From Microbispora hainanensis (lineage in GTDB: Bacteria > Actinomycetota > Actinomycetes > Streptosporangiales > Streptosporangiaceae), in the NCBI RefSeq assembly GCF_006874475.1, contig NZ_VIRM01000040.1, positions 1 to 64,000 of the forward strand: a stretch of DNA of 64,000 bases, written 5' to 3'. The notes under the pieces are model-generated. The model was not told where the DNA came from. It searched no databases and saw only the letters and a list, made by a program, of their open reading frames with translations. Position 1 is the stretch's first letter. The number at the start of each line of letters is the position of its first letter. Made by a program: the position numbers and the translations under genes. This document shows, piece after piece, positions 8,377-15,994 of this stretch.

Positions 8377-8399
8377 GGCCCGCACGCCAAATCCGGGCC
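8377..8399 (+). terminator. Short hairpin after fxsA
   Basis: A 6-bp perfect stem (GGCCCG/CGGGCC) with an 11-nt loop starts 4 nt after the fxsA stop. It could end or attenuate transcription into the SIR2 gene, which would let the precursor be made in excess. A weak -10-like CATAAT follows at 8441-8446. Confidence 0.35.
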
Positions 8400-8487
8400 G
8401 CCCGCAAACCGATCTCCGTTACCTCGCCGCCGCTGTGGGTCATAATCCAGTCATCAGATAACAATGCGGCGACCTTCGGGATGACGT

Positions 8488-9369
8488 GTGAACGATGCGG
8501 ACTGGGACCGGCTTATCAGGCAGCTCCGCAGAGGTGATTGCACGCCCCTTCTCGGCGCCGGTTCCTGCTTCGGCAGGCTGCCTACCGGCGCCGAACTCAG
8601 CCGACATTTCGCACACGAGTACAAATATCCGTTCGCCGACGCGGACAACCTGGCCCGCGTGATGCAGTACGCCGCACTCGTGGGCCAGGACCCGGTTGAG
8701 CTCAAGCACGAGGTTTGCACCTACCTGAAGCAGTATCGGGCCGGTAGGACTCAGAACCGGCTCGATCCGCACATGGTGCTCGCGGAATTTCCCATCCCCA
8801 CATTCGTCACCACCAATTACGACGACTTCATGGTCCAGGCGCTGCAGCGGTGCCGGGCCGAACGCAAGTCGCCGGAGGCGTGCACCTCGACGTGGTGGGA
8901 CACCGAGGCGGACGAGGTCCCGCTGCTCGAACCGACGCAGGATCGGCCGCTGGTCTACCACCTGCACGGTCAGTGGGACGACCCCGCGTCTCTCGTGCTG
9001 ACCGAGGACGACTACCTGACGTATCTGGTCAACATGGTCGACGCGCGGGCTTCCGGCGTCCGCCAGCCGTTACCCACCCCCGTGCTCGCCGCGATGACCG
9101 CCAGCCCGCTGCTGTTCGTGGGCTACAGCCTGCAGGACTGGAACTTCCGGGTGCTCTTCCACGGCCTGATCCGGCCGATCCCGCAGAACCGGAGACGGCG
9201 CCACGTCAGCGTCCAGCTCCTGCCGGAGCTGAGCGAGACGGTCGCCGGGGCCGCGCAGAAGGCGGAGGAGTACCTGGAGCGCTACCTCGACGGCTGGCAC
9301 ATCTCCATCTACATCGGCAGCACAGAGGACTTCTTCGAGGAACTGCTCGACAGATTGAGGACGGCATGA
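8488..9369 (+). CDS. SIR2-like domain protein
   Basis: A 293-aa protein of the bacterial SIR2_2 group, NAD-binding Rossmann enzymes often used as NADase effectors in anti-phage and other conflict systems. Visible motifs: PLLGAGSC (residues 20-27), TTNYDDF (108-114), the catalytic-histidine stretch VYHLHG (H160) and FVGYSLQDW (210-218). GTG start; no convincing ribosome-binding site. Its stop overlaps the ATG of the nSTAND ATPase by 4 bp, indicating coupled translation of a sensor/effector pair. Downstream of fxsA in the same direction. NADase activity is inferred. Confidence 0.87.
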   Translation: MNDADWDRLIRQLRRGDCTPLLGAGSCFGRLPTGAELSRHFAHEYKYPFADADNLARVMQYAALVGQDPVELKHEVCTYLKQYRAGRTQNRLDPHMVLAEFPIPTFVTTNYDDFMVQALQRCRAERKSPEACTSTWWDTEADEVPLLEPTQDRPLVYHLHGQWDDPASLVLTEDDYLTYLVNMVDARASGVRQPLPTPVLAAMTASPLLFVGYSLQDWNFRVLFHGLIRPIPQNRRRRHVSVQLLPELSETVAGAAQKAEEYLERYLDGWHISIYIGSTEDFFEELLDRLRTA

Positions 9370-11027
9370 CGGCGACCGGATCCTCCGCCCCGACCCCCGC
9401 CCGCCCCTATGTCGGGCTGCGCCCGTACAGGCGGGACGAGAGCGCCCTGTTCCACGGCCGCGACCGGGAGGCGCGGGAGATCGCCACCTTGTGGGGGGCG
9501 GCGGGGCTCACCGTCCTGTACGGAGCCTCCGGCGTGGGCAAGACGTCACTGTTGCAGGCCGGCGTGCTGCCCCGGCTCGATCCCGCCCGGGTCGACCTGC
9601 TGCCGGTCGCCAGGGTCCTGCCCAGGACCCGGCCGCCGGAGTCCGCGGGCAACCCGTACGTGGCCGCGCTGCTGTCCAGCTGGGCACCTGAGCAGGACCC
9701 GCGTACGCTCGCCGGCCTGACCGTGACGGAGTTCCTGCGCGGACGGCCCGAGCGCACCGACGAGTACGGTGACCCGGTGCCGATCCTCGCCGCGCTCGAC
9801 CAGGCGGAGGAGATGTTCCACGGCGGGCCGGCGGGAGAGCGCGACCGGACGGAGCTGCTGGAGCAGCTCACCTCCGCCGTGCAGGAGCACACCGGCCTTC
9901 ACCTGCTGCTGTCCCTCCGGGAGGAGTACCTGTTCCTCGTCCTGCCCTACGAGCGGCCGTTCGGGCAGGGCTCGCGGGCCCGCTTCCATCTGCGTCCCTT
10001 CACTCCAGAGGCAGCCCGCGAGGCGGTGGCGGGGCCGCTGCGTGACACGGGCAGGACGATCACCCCGGCCGCCGCGGAGGTGCTGGTCGACGACCTGCGG
10101 ACCGCCGTCATCGCCGACGAGGCGGGCAACGTGTCCGAGGTCACGCTGGAGACCGTCGAGCCCGTGCAGCTCCAGGTCGTCTGCGCCGCGCTGTGGGAGT
10201 CCCTGCCCCCGGACGTCGTCGAGATCACCGAGCAGCACGCCCGCGCGTACGCCGACGTGGAGGAGTTCCTGTACGACTTCTGCAAACGGGCGGTCGCCGA
10301 GGTGGCCGAGACGTTCGCCATGTCGGCCGGCGAGATCAGGTTCTGGCTGCGCAACACGTTCGTCACCGAGCACGGCACACGCAACGTCGTGTACGAGGGG
10401 CTGCAGCAGACCCGGAGCATGCCCAACGCGGTCGCCAGGGCCCTGGAGGACCGGCACATCCTGCGAGCCGAGCACCGGCGGGGCATCCGGTGGTACGAGC
10501 TCGCTCACGACCGGCTCATCCGGCCGATCTCCCGCGCCGACTCTCCTGAGGCATACCTGCGGGCCGCCCGCACCGCCCTGGCCGAACGCAAGTGGGAACA
10601 GGCCCGGCGGCTCGCAGACGAGGCGATGCGGGCCTCCGACCTCGGCGAGTCGTGGGTGCGTGCCGAGGCGGCCGAGGTCTTCGCCGACGTGGCGGTCGCC
10701 AACGGCGAGATCGAGACCGCGCGACGGCACTGCGAGCAGGCGGCCGAACTCTACGCGGAACGCCAGCGGTTCGACGGCGTGGCCAGGGTGTTGCGAACCG
10801 ACGGACTGTTGTGGCTGGAGCAGGGGGACCATGCGAAGGCGATCGAGCGCATCACCGCCGCGTTGAGCTGGGCGCCCAACGACATGGCGGCGCATCTGGC
10901 GCTGGCCGAGGCGCTGGTCAGGGCGGGCACGCCCAAGGCTGCCGTCCAGGTGGTCAACGGCGTGCTCGACCGGCTGCCGCCCGACCTCCTCAAGCAGGCA
11001 AGGGAAATGCTCCGGCAGACGGCGTGA
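9366..11027 (+). CDS. nSTAND1-type NTPase with TPR tail
   Basis: A 553-aa signal-transducing ATPase. The N-terminal PYVGLRPYRRDESALFHGRD is the nSTAND1 signature. The P-loop GASGVGKTS is at 53-61 and a Walker B-like ILAALDQAEE follows. The C-terminal 150 residues are helical TPR-like repeats (ALAERKWEQARRLADEA, ALSWAPNDMAAHLALAEAL). The frame is open far upstream, but the true start is the ATG overlapping the SIR2 stop (ATGA). Family knowledge suggests it senses a trigger and controls an associated effector; the coupled SIR2 protein is the natural partner. Confidence 0.85.
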   Translation: MTATGSSAPTPARPYVGLRPYRRDESALFHGRDREAREIATLWGAAGLTVLYGASGVGKTSLLQAGVLPRLDPARVDLLPVARVLPRTRPPESAGNPYVAALLSSWAPEQDPRTLAGLTVTEFLRGRPERTDEYGDPVPILAALDQAEEMFHGGPAGERDRTELLEQLTSAVQEHTGLHLLLSLREEYLFLVLPYERPFGQGSRARFHLRPFTPEAAREAVAGPLRDTGRTITPAAAEVLVDDLRTAVIADEAGNVSEVTLETVEPVQLQVVCAALWESLPPDVVEITEQHARAYADVEEFLYDFCKRAVAEVAETFAMSAGEIRFWLRNTFVTEHGTRNVVYEGLQQTRSMPNAVARALEDRHILRAEHRRGIRWYELAHDRLIRPISRADSPEAYLRAARTALAERKWEQARRLADEAMRASDLGESWVRAEAAEVFADVAVANGEIETARRHCEQAAELYAERQRFDGVARVLRTDGLLWLEQGDHAKAIERITAALSWAPNDMAAHLALAEALVRAGTPKAAVQVVNGVLDRLPPDLLKQAREMLRQTA

Positions 11028-11272
11028 TCTCACTATGCTGGGCACCCTGAGGAGCCCCAGCGTGGAGGCTGATCCGCGGTGGCCGACTGGCCGTCGACTC
11101 TCGACGTGGAGCGCTGCCGGCGGATGAGCGGACGCTCACCGTCATCGGCACGGCGCAGGCTTCCACAACCCCTCGGTCCGTTGTCCCGATTGTCGGGCGC
11201 CCATCTGCCGGGTGGCGTCGTCCAGGCAGGGTTCCCGGCCCGTCCCAAGGAACTCCGATTCAAGGAACCCGG
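11028..11272. other. Intergenic gap without a supported gene
   Basis: 245 bp between the nSTAND and HExxH genes. A 65-codon reading frame at 11079-11276 has no ribosome-binding site, recognisable motif or family resemblance, and I do not call it. The gap may carry a separate promoter for the HExxH gene. Confidence 0.4.
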
Positions 11273-12592
11273 ATGACCTCACCGCAGCTGACAGAGCACC
11301 GGATCCCGGCCGACGCGTTCGACGAGCTCGCCGCGGGCGCGGGGGGCGCATCCGGGGTCGGCCGCCTGGTCGCGGCCCAGTACAGCAAGCACCTGCTGCT
11401 CGTCCGGGGCGTTCTGGAGGCCGCGCGGCGGGCCGGACACACGCGGTGGGCCGCCGCCCGGCGCGCCTACGATCTGCTGGCGGCCGTCCAGGCGGAGCAT
11501 CCGGAGGCGGTGGCCGCGGTGCTCCGGCACCCTTCGGTGGGGGCGTGGGCGCGGCACGCCGTCGGCACCGGCGAGGGTGTCGAGCAACTGGCCTCCGTCG
11601 CCGCCGCGGCAGTCGTCCGGGCAGGCGTGGTCTGCGAGGTCGACGTGCCGGTGGCCGGTGGGGTGGTCACCATCCCCTCGCTGGGCCAGGTCACGCTGCC
11701 CGGCGCGAGCGCGGCACGGGATGCCGTCGCCACGGTCCACTCCGCTCCCGACGGCGCCGAGGTGAGCGTGGAGGGCATCGCCGTACGGATCGGGGGAGCC
11801 GCCCCCGGGTGGGCGGGGCTGCGGTCGCTGTCGGCCGAGGCGGACGGGCGGCGGTTCCGGGTGCTCGTCGACGACCTCGACCCGCATCGGATGCCCGGCT
11901 TGGGCAACCTGCGCGGCCGCCTGAGCGAGTCGGAGACGGAGCGGTGGCAGGAAGTGCTCCAGGAGGCATGGGGCCTGCTGGCGCGCAACCATCCCGGCGT
12001 GGCCGACGAGGTCGCCACGGCGATCACCGTCTTCACCCCGCTCACCCCGCCCGAGCAGGGCCTGTCCAGCGCGACCTCGCGGGAGACCTTCGGCTCTATC
12101 GCGCTGTCCGCCCCGCCGGACCCGCACACGCTGGCGGTCACGCTCGCCCACGAGACCCAGCACGCCAAGCTGTCAGCACTGCTGGACATCGTCCAGCTCA
12201 CCCTGCCGGACGACGGCGCCCGCTACTACGCGCCCTGGCGGGACGACCCCCGGCCGATCGGCGGCCTGCTCCAGGGCGCGTACGCCTTCCTCGGCGTGGC
12301 GGGCTTCTGGCGCCGGCAGCGGCACCACGAGAGAGGTCAGGACGCGGTCCGCGCCGGCGCCGAGTTCGCCCGGTGGCGCGACGCGGCCCGCGCCGTGTCG
12401 GGCACGCTCCTCACCAGCGGCGCCCTCACCCGCCCCGGTGAGCGGTTCGTCGCCCGGATGGCGCGGCGGCTGGACGATTGGCGCCGCGAACCGGTCTCGG
12501 CCGTCTCCGCCGCCATGGCCAGGGAGGCCGCCGACCGGCACCTGGCCCTGTGGCGCGAGCGCAATGGCGACGAGTCCGTGGCCCGTCATTGA
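11273..12592 (+). CDS. HExxH-type peptide-modification protein (aKG-dependent peptide beta-hydroxylase-like)
   Basis: A 439-aa protein of the mod_HExxH family. The metal-binding motif HETQH is at residues 293-297, in the family context VTLAHETQHAKL. It is followed by the conserved WRDDPRP segment (about 322-328) and GLLQGAYAF. In FxsB proteins this domain is often fused behind the radical SAM part; here it stands alone with a helical N-terminal region. Members are now regarded as alpha-ketoglutarate-dependent peptide beta-hydroxylases rather than proteases. AAGGA lies 7 nt upstream of the ATG. The plausible substrate is the fxsA peptide 2.9 kb away (inference). Confidence 0.85.
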   Translation: MTSPQLTEHRIPADAFDELAAGAGGASGVGRLVAAQYSKHLLLVRGVLEAARRAGHTRWAAARRAYDLLAAVQAEHPEAVAAVLRHPSVGAWARHAVGTGEGVEQLASVAAAAVVRAGVVCEVDVPVAGGVVTIPSLGQVTLPGASAARDAVATVHSAPDGAEVSVEGIAVRIGGAAPGWAGLRSLSAEADGRRFRVLVDDLDPHRMPGLGNLRGRLSESETERWQEVLQEAWGLLARNHPGVADEVATAITVFTPLTPPEQGLSSATSRETFGSIALSAPPDPHTLAVTLAHETQHAKLSALLDIVQLTLPDDGARYYAPWRDDPRPIGGLLQGAYAFLGVAGFWRRQRHHERGQDAVRAGAEFARWRDAARAVSGTLLTSGALTRPGERFVARMARRLDDWRREPVSAVSAAMAREAADRHLALWRERNGDESVARH

Positions 12593-12594
12593 CG

Positions 12595-12635
12595 CCAACT
12601 GAGAGAGCGGCAAAAGCCGGCGCTTTCTCAGTTGG
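12595..12635. terminator. Strong bidirectional stem-loop terminator
   Basis: Arms 12595-12609 and 12621-12635 pair over 15 bp with a single G-T wobble around an 11-nt loop. It starts within 3 nt of the HExxH stop and faces the converging LCP gene. No T-tract, as is common in actinomycetes. Confidence 0.8.
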
Positions 12636-12720
12636 CCCTCAGCGGCCGGCCTGTGCGTCGGAACGGCGTCGAGGGGGTGTGACGGTTCTGCCGGGCCGAC
12701 GTGAGTGGCGGCCGGGGCGG

Positions 12721-14235
12721 TTACTTCTTGCAGATGTTCTGCGTGGCGGTGCGGGCGGAGGGGGTCGCCTGCGGCGCGGGCGACGCGGACGCGGCGGCGC
12801 CTTCCGGCGCGGCGACCTTCACCTTCTTCACGTCGTGGTTCTTCTGGCCCACCACCACCTCGATGCCGGCCACGTCGGGTTGCTCGCGCAGCTCGGCACC
12901 CGGGATGGCGGCGGCCACCGTACGGGCCGAGTCCTCGCGGCCGGGCGGATAGCGGATGACCGTGGTGGCGAAGTCGCGGCGGGTCGTGTCGCCGGGAGGC
13001 GACGGCACCATGAACCCGGCCTCGACGAGGCCGGCCTTCGTGGTCGCGCCGAGACCGGTGATGAGCGTGCCGTTGAGCACCTTGACCGAGATGCGGCCCG
13101 GCGGGATCGTGAGCGCCGTCGGAGAGGCAGAAGGGGAGGACGCGGGGGAGGCCACGGCGCTCGCGGACGCGGCAGGGCTGCCGGAAGGAGACGCCGAGGG
13201 CTTGACGAGGGGCTGGTCGGCGTCGATCCGCCGGAACAGGTCGCGGGCCGCCGTCTTGTCCCACAGCACCGCGGACTCTCCCGTGGGCGTGTGGTAGTTC
13301 ACATCGGCCAGCGGCACGGTCGCGAACGACACGTCGTCGGTCGAGACGGTCCTGAACTGGTTCACCATGCCGAGCAGGTTCTTCTGCAGGGCCGCGTCGA
13401 CAGTGAGCGTCTTGAACGTGGAGTCGAGGAACCCGGCGAGCCTGGCGGGGTTGGCCAGCGTGCCGCCGCTGAGCGCCTTGCCGAGCAGCGCGGAGATGAC
13501 CTGCTGCTGCCGGTCGATGCGGTCGAGGTCGGAGCGCGCCGTGGCCCTCGTGCGGGCGTACGCGAGCGCGTTGACGCCGTCCAGCGTGTACGTCCCCGGC
13601 TGCAGGTTCAGTTTGGTCTTCGGGTCGTCGATGGCCACCGGCGTGCAGACGGTGACGCCGCCGAGCGACTCCACCACGTCGATGAACCCGAGCACGTTGA
13701 CCTCGATGTAGTGGTTGACGCGCAGGCCCGTCGCCTGCTCCACCGTCTTCACCGCCAGCTTCGCGCCGCCGAACTGGTACGCCGAGTTGATCTTGTGCTC
13801 GCCCTTGCCGGGGATCGTCGTCCAGGTGTCCCTCGGCAGGCTGACCACGGTCACCCTGCGGTGGTCCTCCGACAGGTGGATCACCATCATCGTGTCGGTG
13901 CGCTGCCCGACGTCGCGGCCGAGGTGGAGCTGGTTCTGCTGGCGCCTGGTCAGGTTGTCGCGCTTGTCCACACCCACCAGCAGGATGTTCATCGCGCCCG
14001 TGGATTCGGTCTCGCTCGTTCCGGCGTCCACCGAGCGGATCCGGTTGAGCGCGTAGTTCGGCGCGAGCCACGCGACGCCCGAGCCGATCAGCACGACTCC
14101 GGACAGCGAGCCCGAAATGACCAGGGAACGGAGGCTCGTCCTCCGCCGGCGGGCGCGTTGCGCCGTCAGCCTAACCCCGCCGTACCCGTCGCCCCCTACG
14201 CGGACGCCGGAGTCCTCCTCATGGTCGCCGGGCAT
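12721..14235 (-). CDS. LytR-CpsA-Psr (LCP) family ligase with LytR_C domain
   Basis: A 504-aa membrane-anchored phosphotransferase of the kind that moves lipid-linked glycopolymers (teichoic acid-like) onto peptidoglycan. Basic N-terminus, one transmembrane segment (SLVISGSLSGVVLIGSGVAW), then the extracellular LCP domain: NILLVGVDKRD, RTDTMMVIHL, the canonical VSLPRDTW with catalytic Arg, and DLDRIDRQQQVI. A Ser/Pro/Ala-rich linker and a LytR_C domain follow, ending TQNICKK. The ATG at 14235 has GGAGG 6 nt upstream; longer frames to 15249 run antisense through the next gene. Divergent from the GT2 gene at 14290. Confidence 0.9.
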   Translation of the reverse strand: MPGDHEEDSGVRVGGDGYGGVRLTAQRARRRRTSLRSLVISGSLSGVVLIGSGVAWLAPNYALNRIRSVDAGTSETESTGAMNILLVGVDKRDNLTRRQQNQLHLGRDVGQRTDTMMVIHLSEDHRRVTVVSLPRDTWTTIPGKGEHKINSAYQFGGAKLAVKTVEQATGLRVNHYIEVNVLGFIDVVESLGGVTVCTPVAIDDPKTKLNLQPGTYTLDGVNALAYARTRATARSDLDRIDRQQQVISALLGKALSGGTLANPARLAGFLDSTFKTLTVDAALQKNLLGMVNQFRTVSTDDVSFATVPLADVNYHTPTGESAVLWDKTAARDLFRRIDADQPLVKPSASPSGSPAASASAVASPASSPSASPTALTIPPGRISVKVLNGTLITGLGATTKAGLVEAGFMVPSPPGDTTRRDFATTVIRYPPGREDSARTVAAAIPGAELREQPDVAGIEVVVGQKNHDVKKVKVAAPEGAAASASPAPQATPSARTATQNICKK

Positions 14236-14289
14236 TCCCGTCCTCCGGTTGCCGTCTCCACCCCTCCGTACAGTAGCGTGAGCGCCGCC

Positions 14290-15348
14290 ATGAAGCCCTT
14301 TCCCGACTCGCGACAGTCGAGCCAGAATCGCGCGCGGCCCTGGCCGCCGGTTTCGGTGATCATGCCGGTGCTCAACGAGGAACGGCACCTGCGCGACGCC
14401 GTACGGCAGGTCCTCGAACAGGACTACGAGGGCCCTCTTGAGGTCGTCATCAGCGTGGGGCCCTCCCACGACCGCACGCAGGAGGTCGCCGACGCCATCG
14501 CGGCCGAGGACCGCCGCGTCGTCGTCGTGCCGAACCCCACCGGCCGCACCCCAAACGCGCTGAACGCCGCCATCGCGGCGTCCCGCAACCCCATCGTCGC
14601 GCGGGTCGACGGACACGCGATCCTGCCCCGCGACTACCTTCGTACGGCCGTGGAGACGCTGGAGCAGACCGGCGCCGACAACGTCGGCGGCATCATGGCC
14701 GCCGAGGGGATCACGCCGTTCGAGCAGGCGGTGGCCTGCGCCATGACCTCGAAGATCGGCGTGGGCAACGCGCGGTTCCACACGGGCGGGGAGGCCGGCC
14801 CGGCCGACACCGTCTACCTCGGCGTGTTCCGCCGCAGCGCCCTCGACCGGGTGGGCGGCTACGACGAGCACTTCCTGCGCGCGCAGGACTGGGAGATGAA
14901 CCACCGCATCCGGGAGACCGGCGGGCTGGTGTGGTTCCAGCCGAGGATGCGCGTCACCTACCGTCCCCGGCCCAACGTGCGCGCCCTGGCCAAGCAGTAC
15001 TTCCATTACGGCCGCTGGCGGCGGGTCGTCTCTCGCACGCACCAGGGCACGATCAACCTGCGTTACCTCGCCCCGCCGGCCGCCGTGGCGGCGATGGCGC
15101 TGGGCCTGGTGGTCTCGCCCTTCTTCCTGCCCGGCCTGATCATCCCGGGGGGCTATCTCCTGGCGATCCTGGCGGGCTCGGTCCTCACCGGCCGCGGGCT
15201 GCCCGGCGCCGCGCTCGTCCGCCTGCCGGTCGTGTACGCCACCATGCACGTGTCGTGGGGGACGGGCTTTTTGACCAGCCCCCCGAAGCTCAGCAAGCCC
15301 CGCCCGAAGCCGGAGCGGGCGAGGCTAGAGGACCTCTTCGAAGACTGA
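14290..15348 (+). CDS. GT2 glycosyltransferase with C-terminal membrane segments
   Basis: A 352-aa family 2 glycosyltransferase: VSVIMPVLNEERHL opens the GT-A fold and VDGHAIL takes the DxD place. GGYDEHFLRAQDWEMNHRIRE is the acceptor/base region. Two hydrophobic stretches follow near the C-terminus (PPAAVAAMALGLVV and GLIIPGGYLLAILAG). It probably acts at the inner membrane face, adding sugars to a lipid-linked carrier. An in-frame GTG at 14278 is an alternative start, with a TACAGT -10-like hexamer 3 nt before it. It overlaps the Uma2 gene tail to tail by 24 bp. Confidence 0.85.
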   Translation: MKPFPDSRQSSQNRARPWPPVSVIMPVLNEERHLRDAVRQVLEQDYEGPLEVVISVGPSHDRTQEVADAIAAEDRRVVVVPNPTGRTPNALNAAIAASRNPIVARVDGHAILPRDYLRTAVETLEQTGADNVGGIMAAEGITPFEQAVACAMTSKIGVGNARFHTGGEAGPADTVYLGVFRRSALDRVGGYDEHFLRAQDWEMNHRIRETGGLVWFQPRMRVTYRPRPNVRALAKQYFHYGRWRRVVSRTHQGTINLRYLAPPAAVAAMALGLVVSPFFLPGLIIPGGYLLAILAGSVLTGRGLPGAALVRLPVVYATMHVSWGTGFLTSPPKLSKPRPKPERARLEDLFED

Positions 15349-15939
15349 GGTGTCGAGCGTGAAGCCGATCGGGTGGGGGACGAGGATCTCCCGCCCGAAC
15401 GGCACCGTCGAGGTCACCTGATATCGGCCTTCCTTGGGGTCGCTGTAGACCGTGACCGACGCCGGCCTCGTCAGCGGGTCCACGAGGAGCATCACCGGGA
15501 CATCGCCCCCGGCGTAGATCACCGGCTTCTTGCCGCGGTCGTCCTCCGCGCTCCCCTTCGAGACCACCTCGGCCACCAGCAGAAGTCCGGAAGAGAACAA
15601 CTCCCGGTTTCCCCAACGCGGACAGTCGAACGGTGCGATGACGAAGTCTGGCTCTACCGGATCCCGGCTGCCGTCGATGCACACGTCCACGTTGCCGCTG
15701 AAGCCCTCCCACCCTCGCTCGTCCATGAGGGGGATGAACGCGCGGAACAGACGCATGGCCGCTCGGGCGTGCTCGGGGGTGCCCACAGGGCTCACTATCA
15801 ATCTCCCGTCGATGATCTCGGTCCGCAGACCCGGAAGTGGGGGCAGCGAATCGAACAGCTCACGGGGAGTGCCGGGCAGTGGCCGCTCGGGTACGGGTGC
15901 CAGAGCGGGACCATGGGATTTGCGTGAGATCGCGACCAT
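15325..15939 (-). CDS. Uma2 family (DUF820) PD-(D/E)XK-fold protein
   Basis: A 204-aa protein of the Uma2 family, predicted restriction-endonuclease-like nucleases widespread in actinobacteria and cyanobacteria. Active-site-like residues are in order: RTEIIDGRLIVSP, PVEPDFVIAP (Asp), LLLVAEVVSKGSAEDD (Glu, Ser, Asp) and the Lys of GKKPVIYA. The biological role of the family is unsettled; many copies sit near unrelated genes. Its 3' end overlaps the converging GT2 gene. Confidence 0.87.
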   Translation of the reverse strand: MVAISRKSHGPALAPVPERPLPGTPRELFDSLPPLPGLRTEIIDGRLIVSPVGTPEHARAAMRLFRAFIPLMDERGWEGFSGNVDVCIDGSRDPVEPDFVIAPFDCPRWGNRELFSSGLLLVAEVVSKGSAEDDRGKKPVIYAGGDVPVMLLVDPLTRPASVTVYSDPKEGRYQVTSTVPFGREILVPHPIGFTLDTSVFEEVL

Positions 15940-15994
15940 GGGCGGGTGTCCCTTCGTGTCCGCGTCGATACGCTGAGTTGACGCGGTCAGTATC

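Noticed and set aside
8488..11027. SIR2 plus nSTAND pair as a Thoeris defence system
   Set aside because: Thoeris pairs a SIR2-type ThsA with a TIR-domain ThsB; no TIR domain is visible here.
11079..11276. 65-codon frame between nSTAND and HExxH genes, considered as a second precursor peptide
   Set aside because: No ribosome-binding site, no FxSxx end and Arg/Pro-rich composition typical of chance frames; its stop overlaps the next start.
11273..12592. HExxH protein as a secreted metalloprotease
   Set aside because: No signal peptide or membrane segment, and the motif context (LAHETQHAKL with later WRDDPRP) fits the peptide-modification family linked to FxSxx systems.
12478..14289. N-terminal extension of the GT2 gene at 14290
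   Set aside because: The extension runs antisense through the whole LCP gene and is Arg/Gly-rich; the GT2 fold begins just after 14290.
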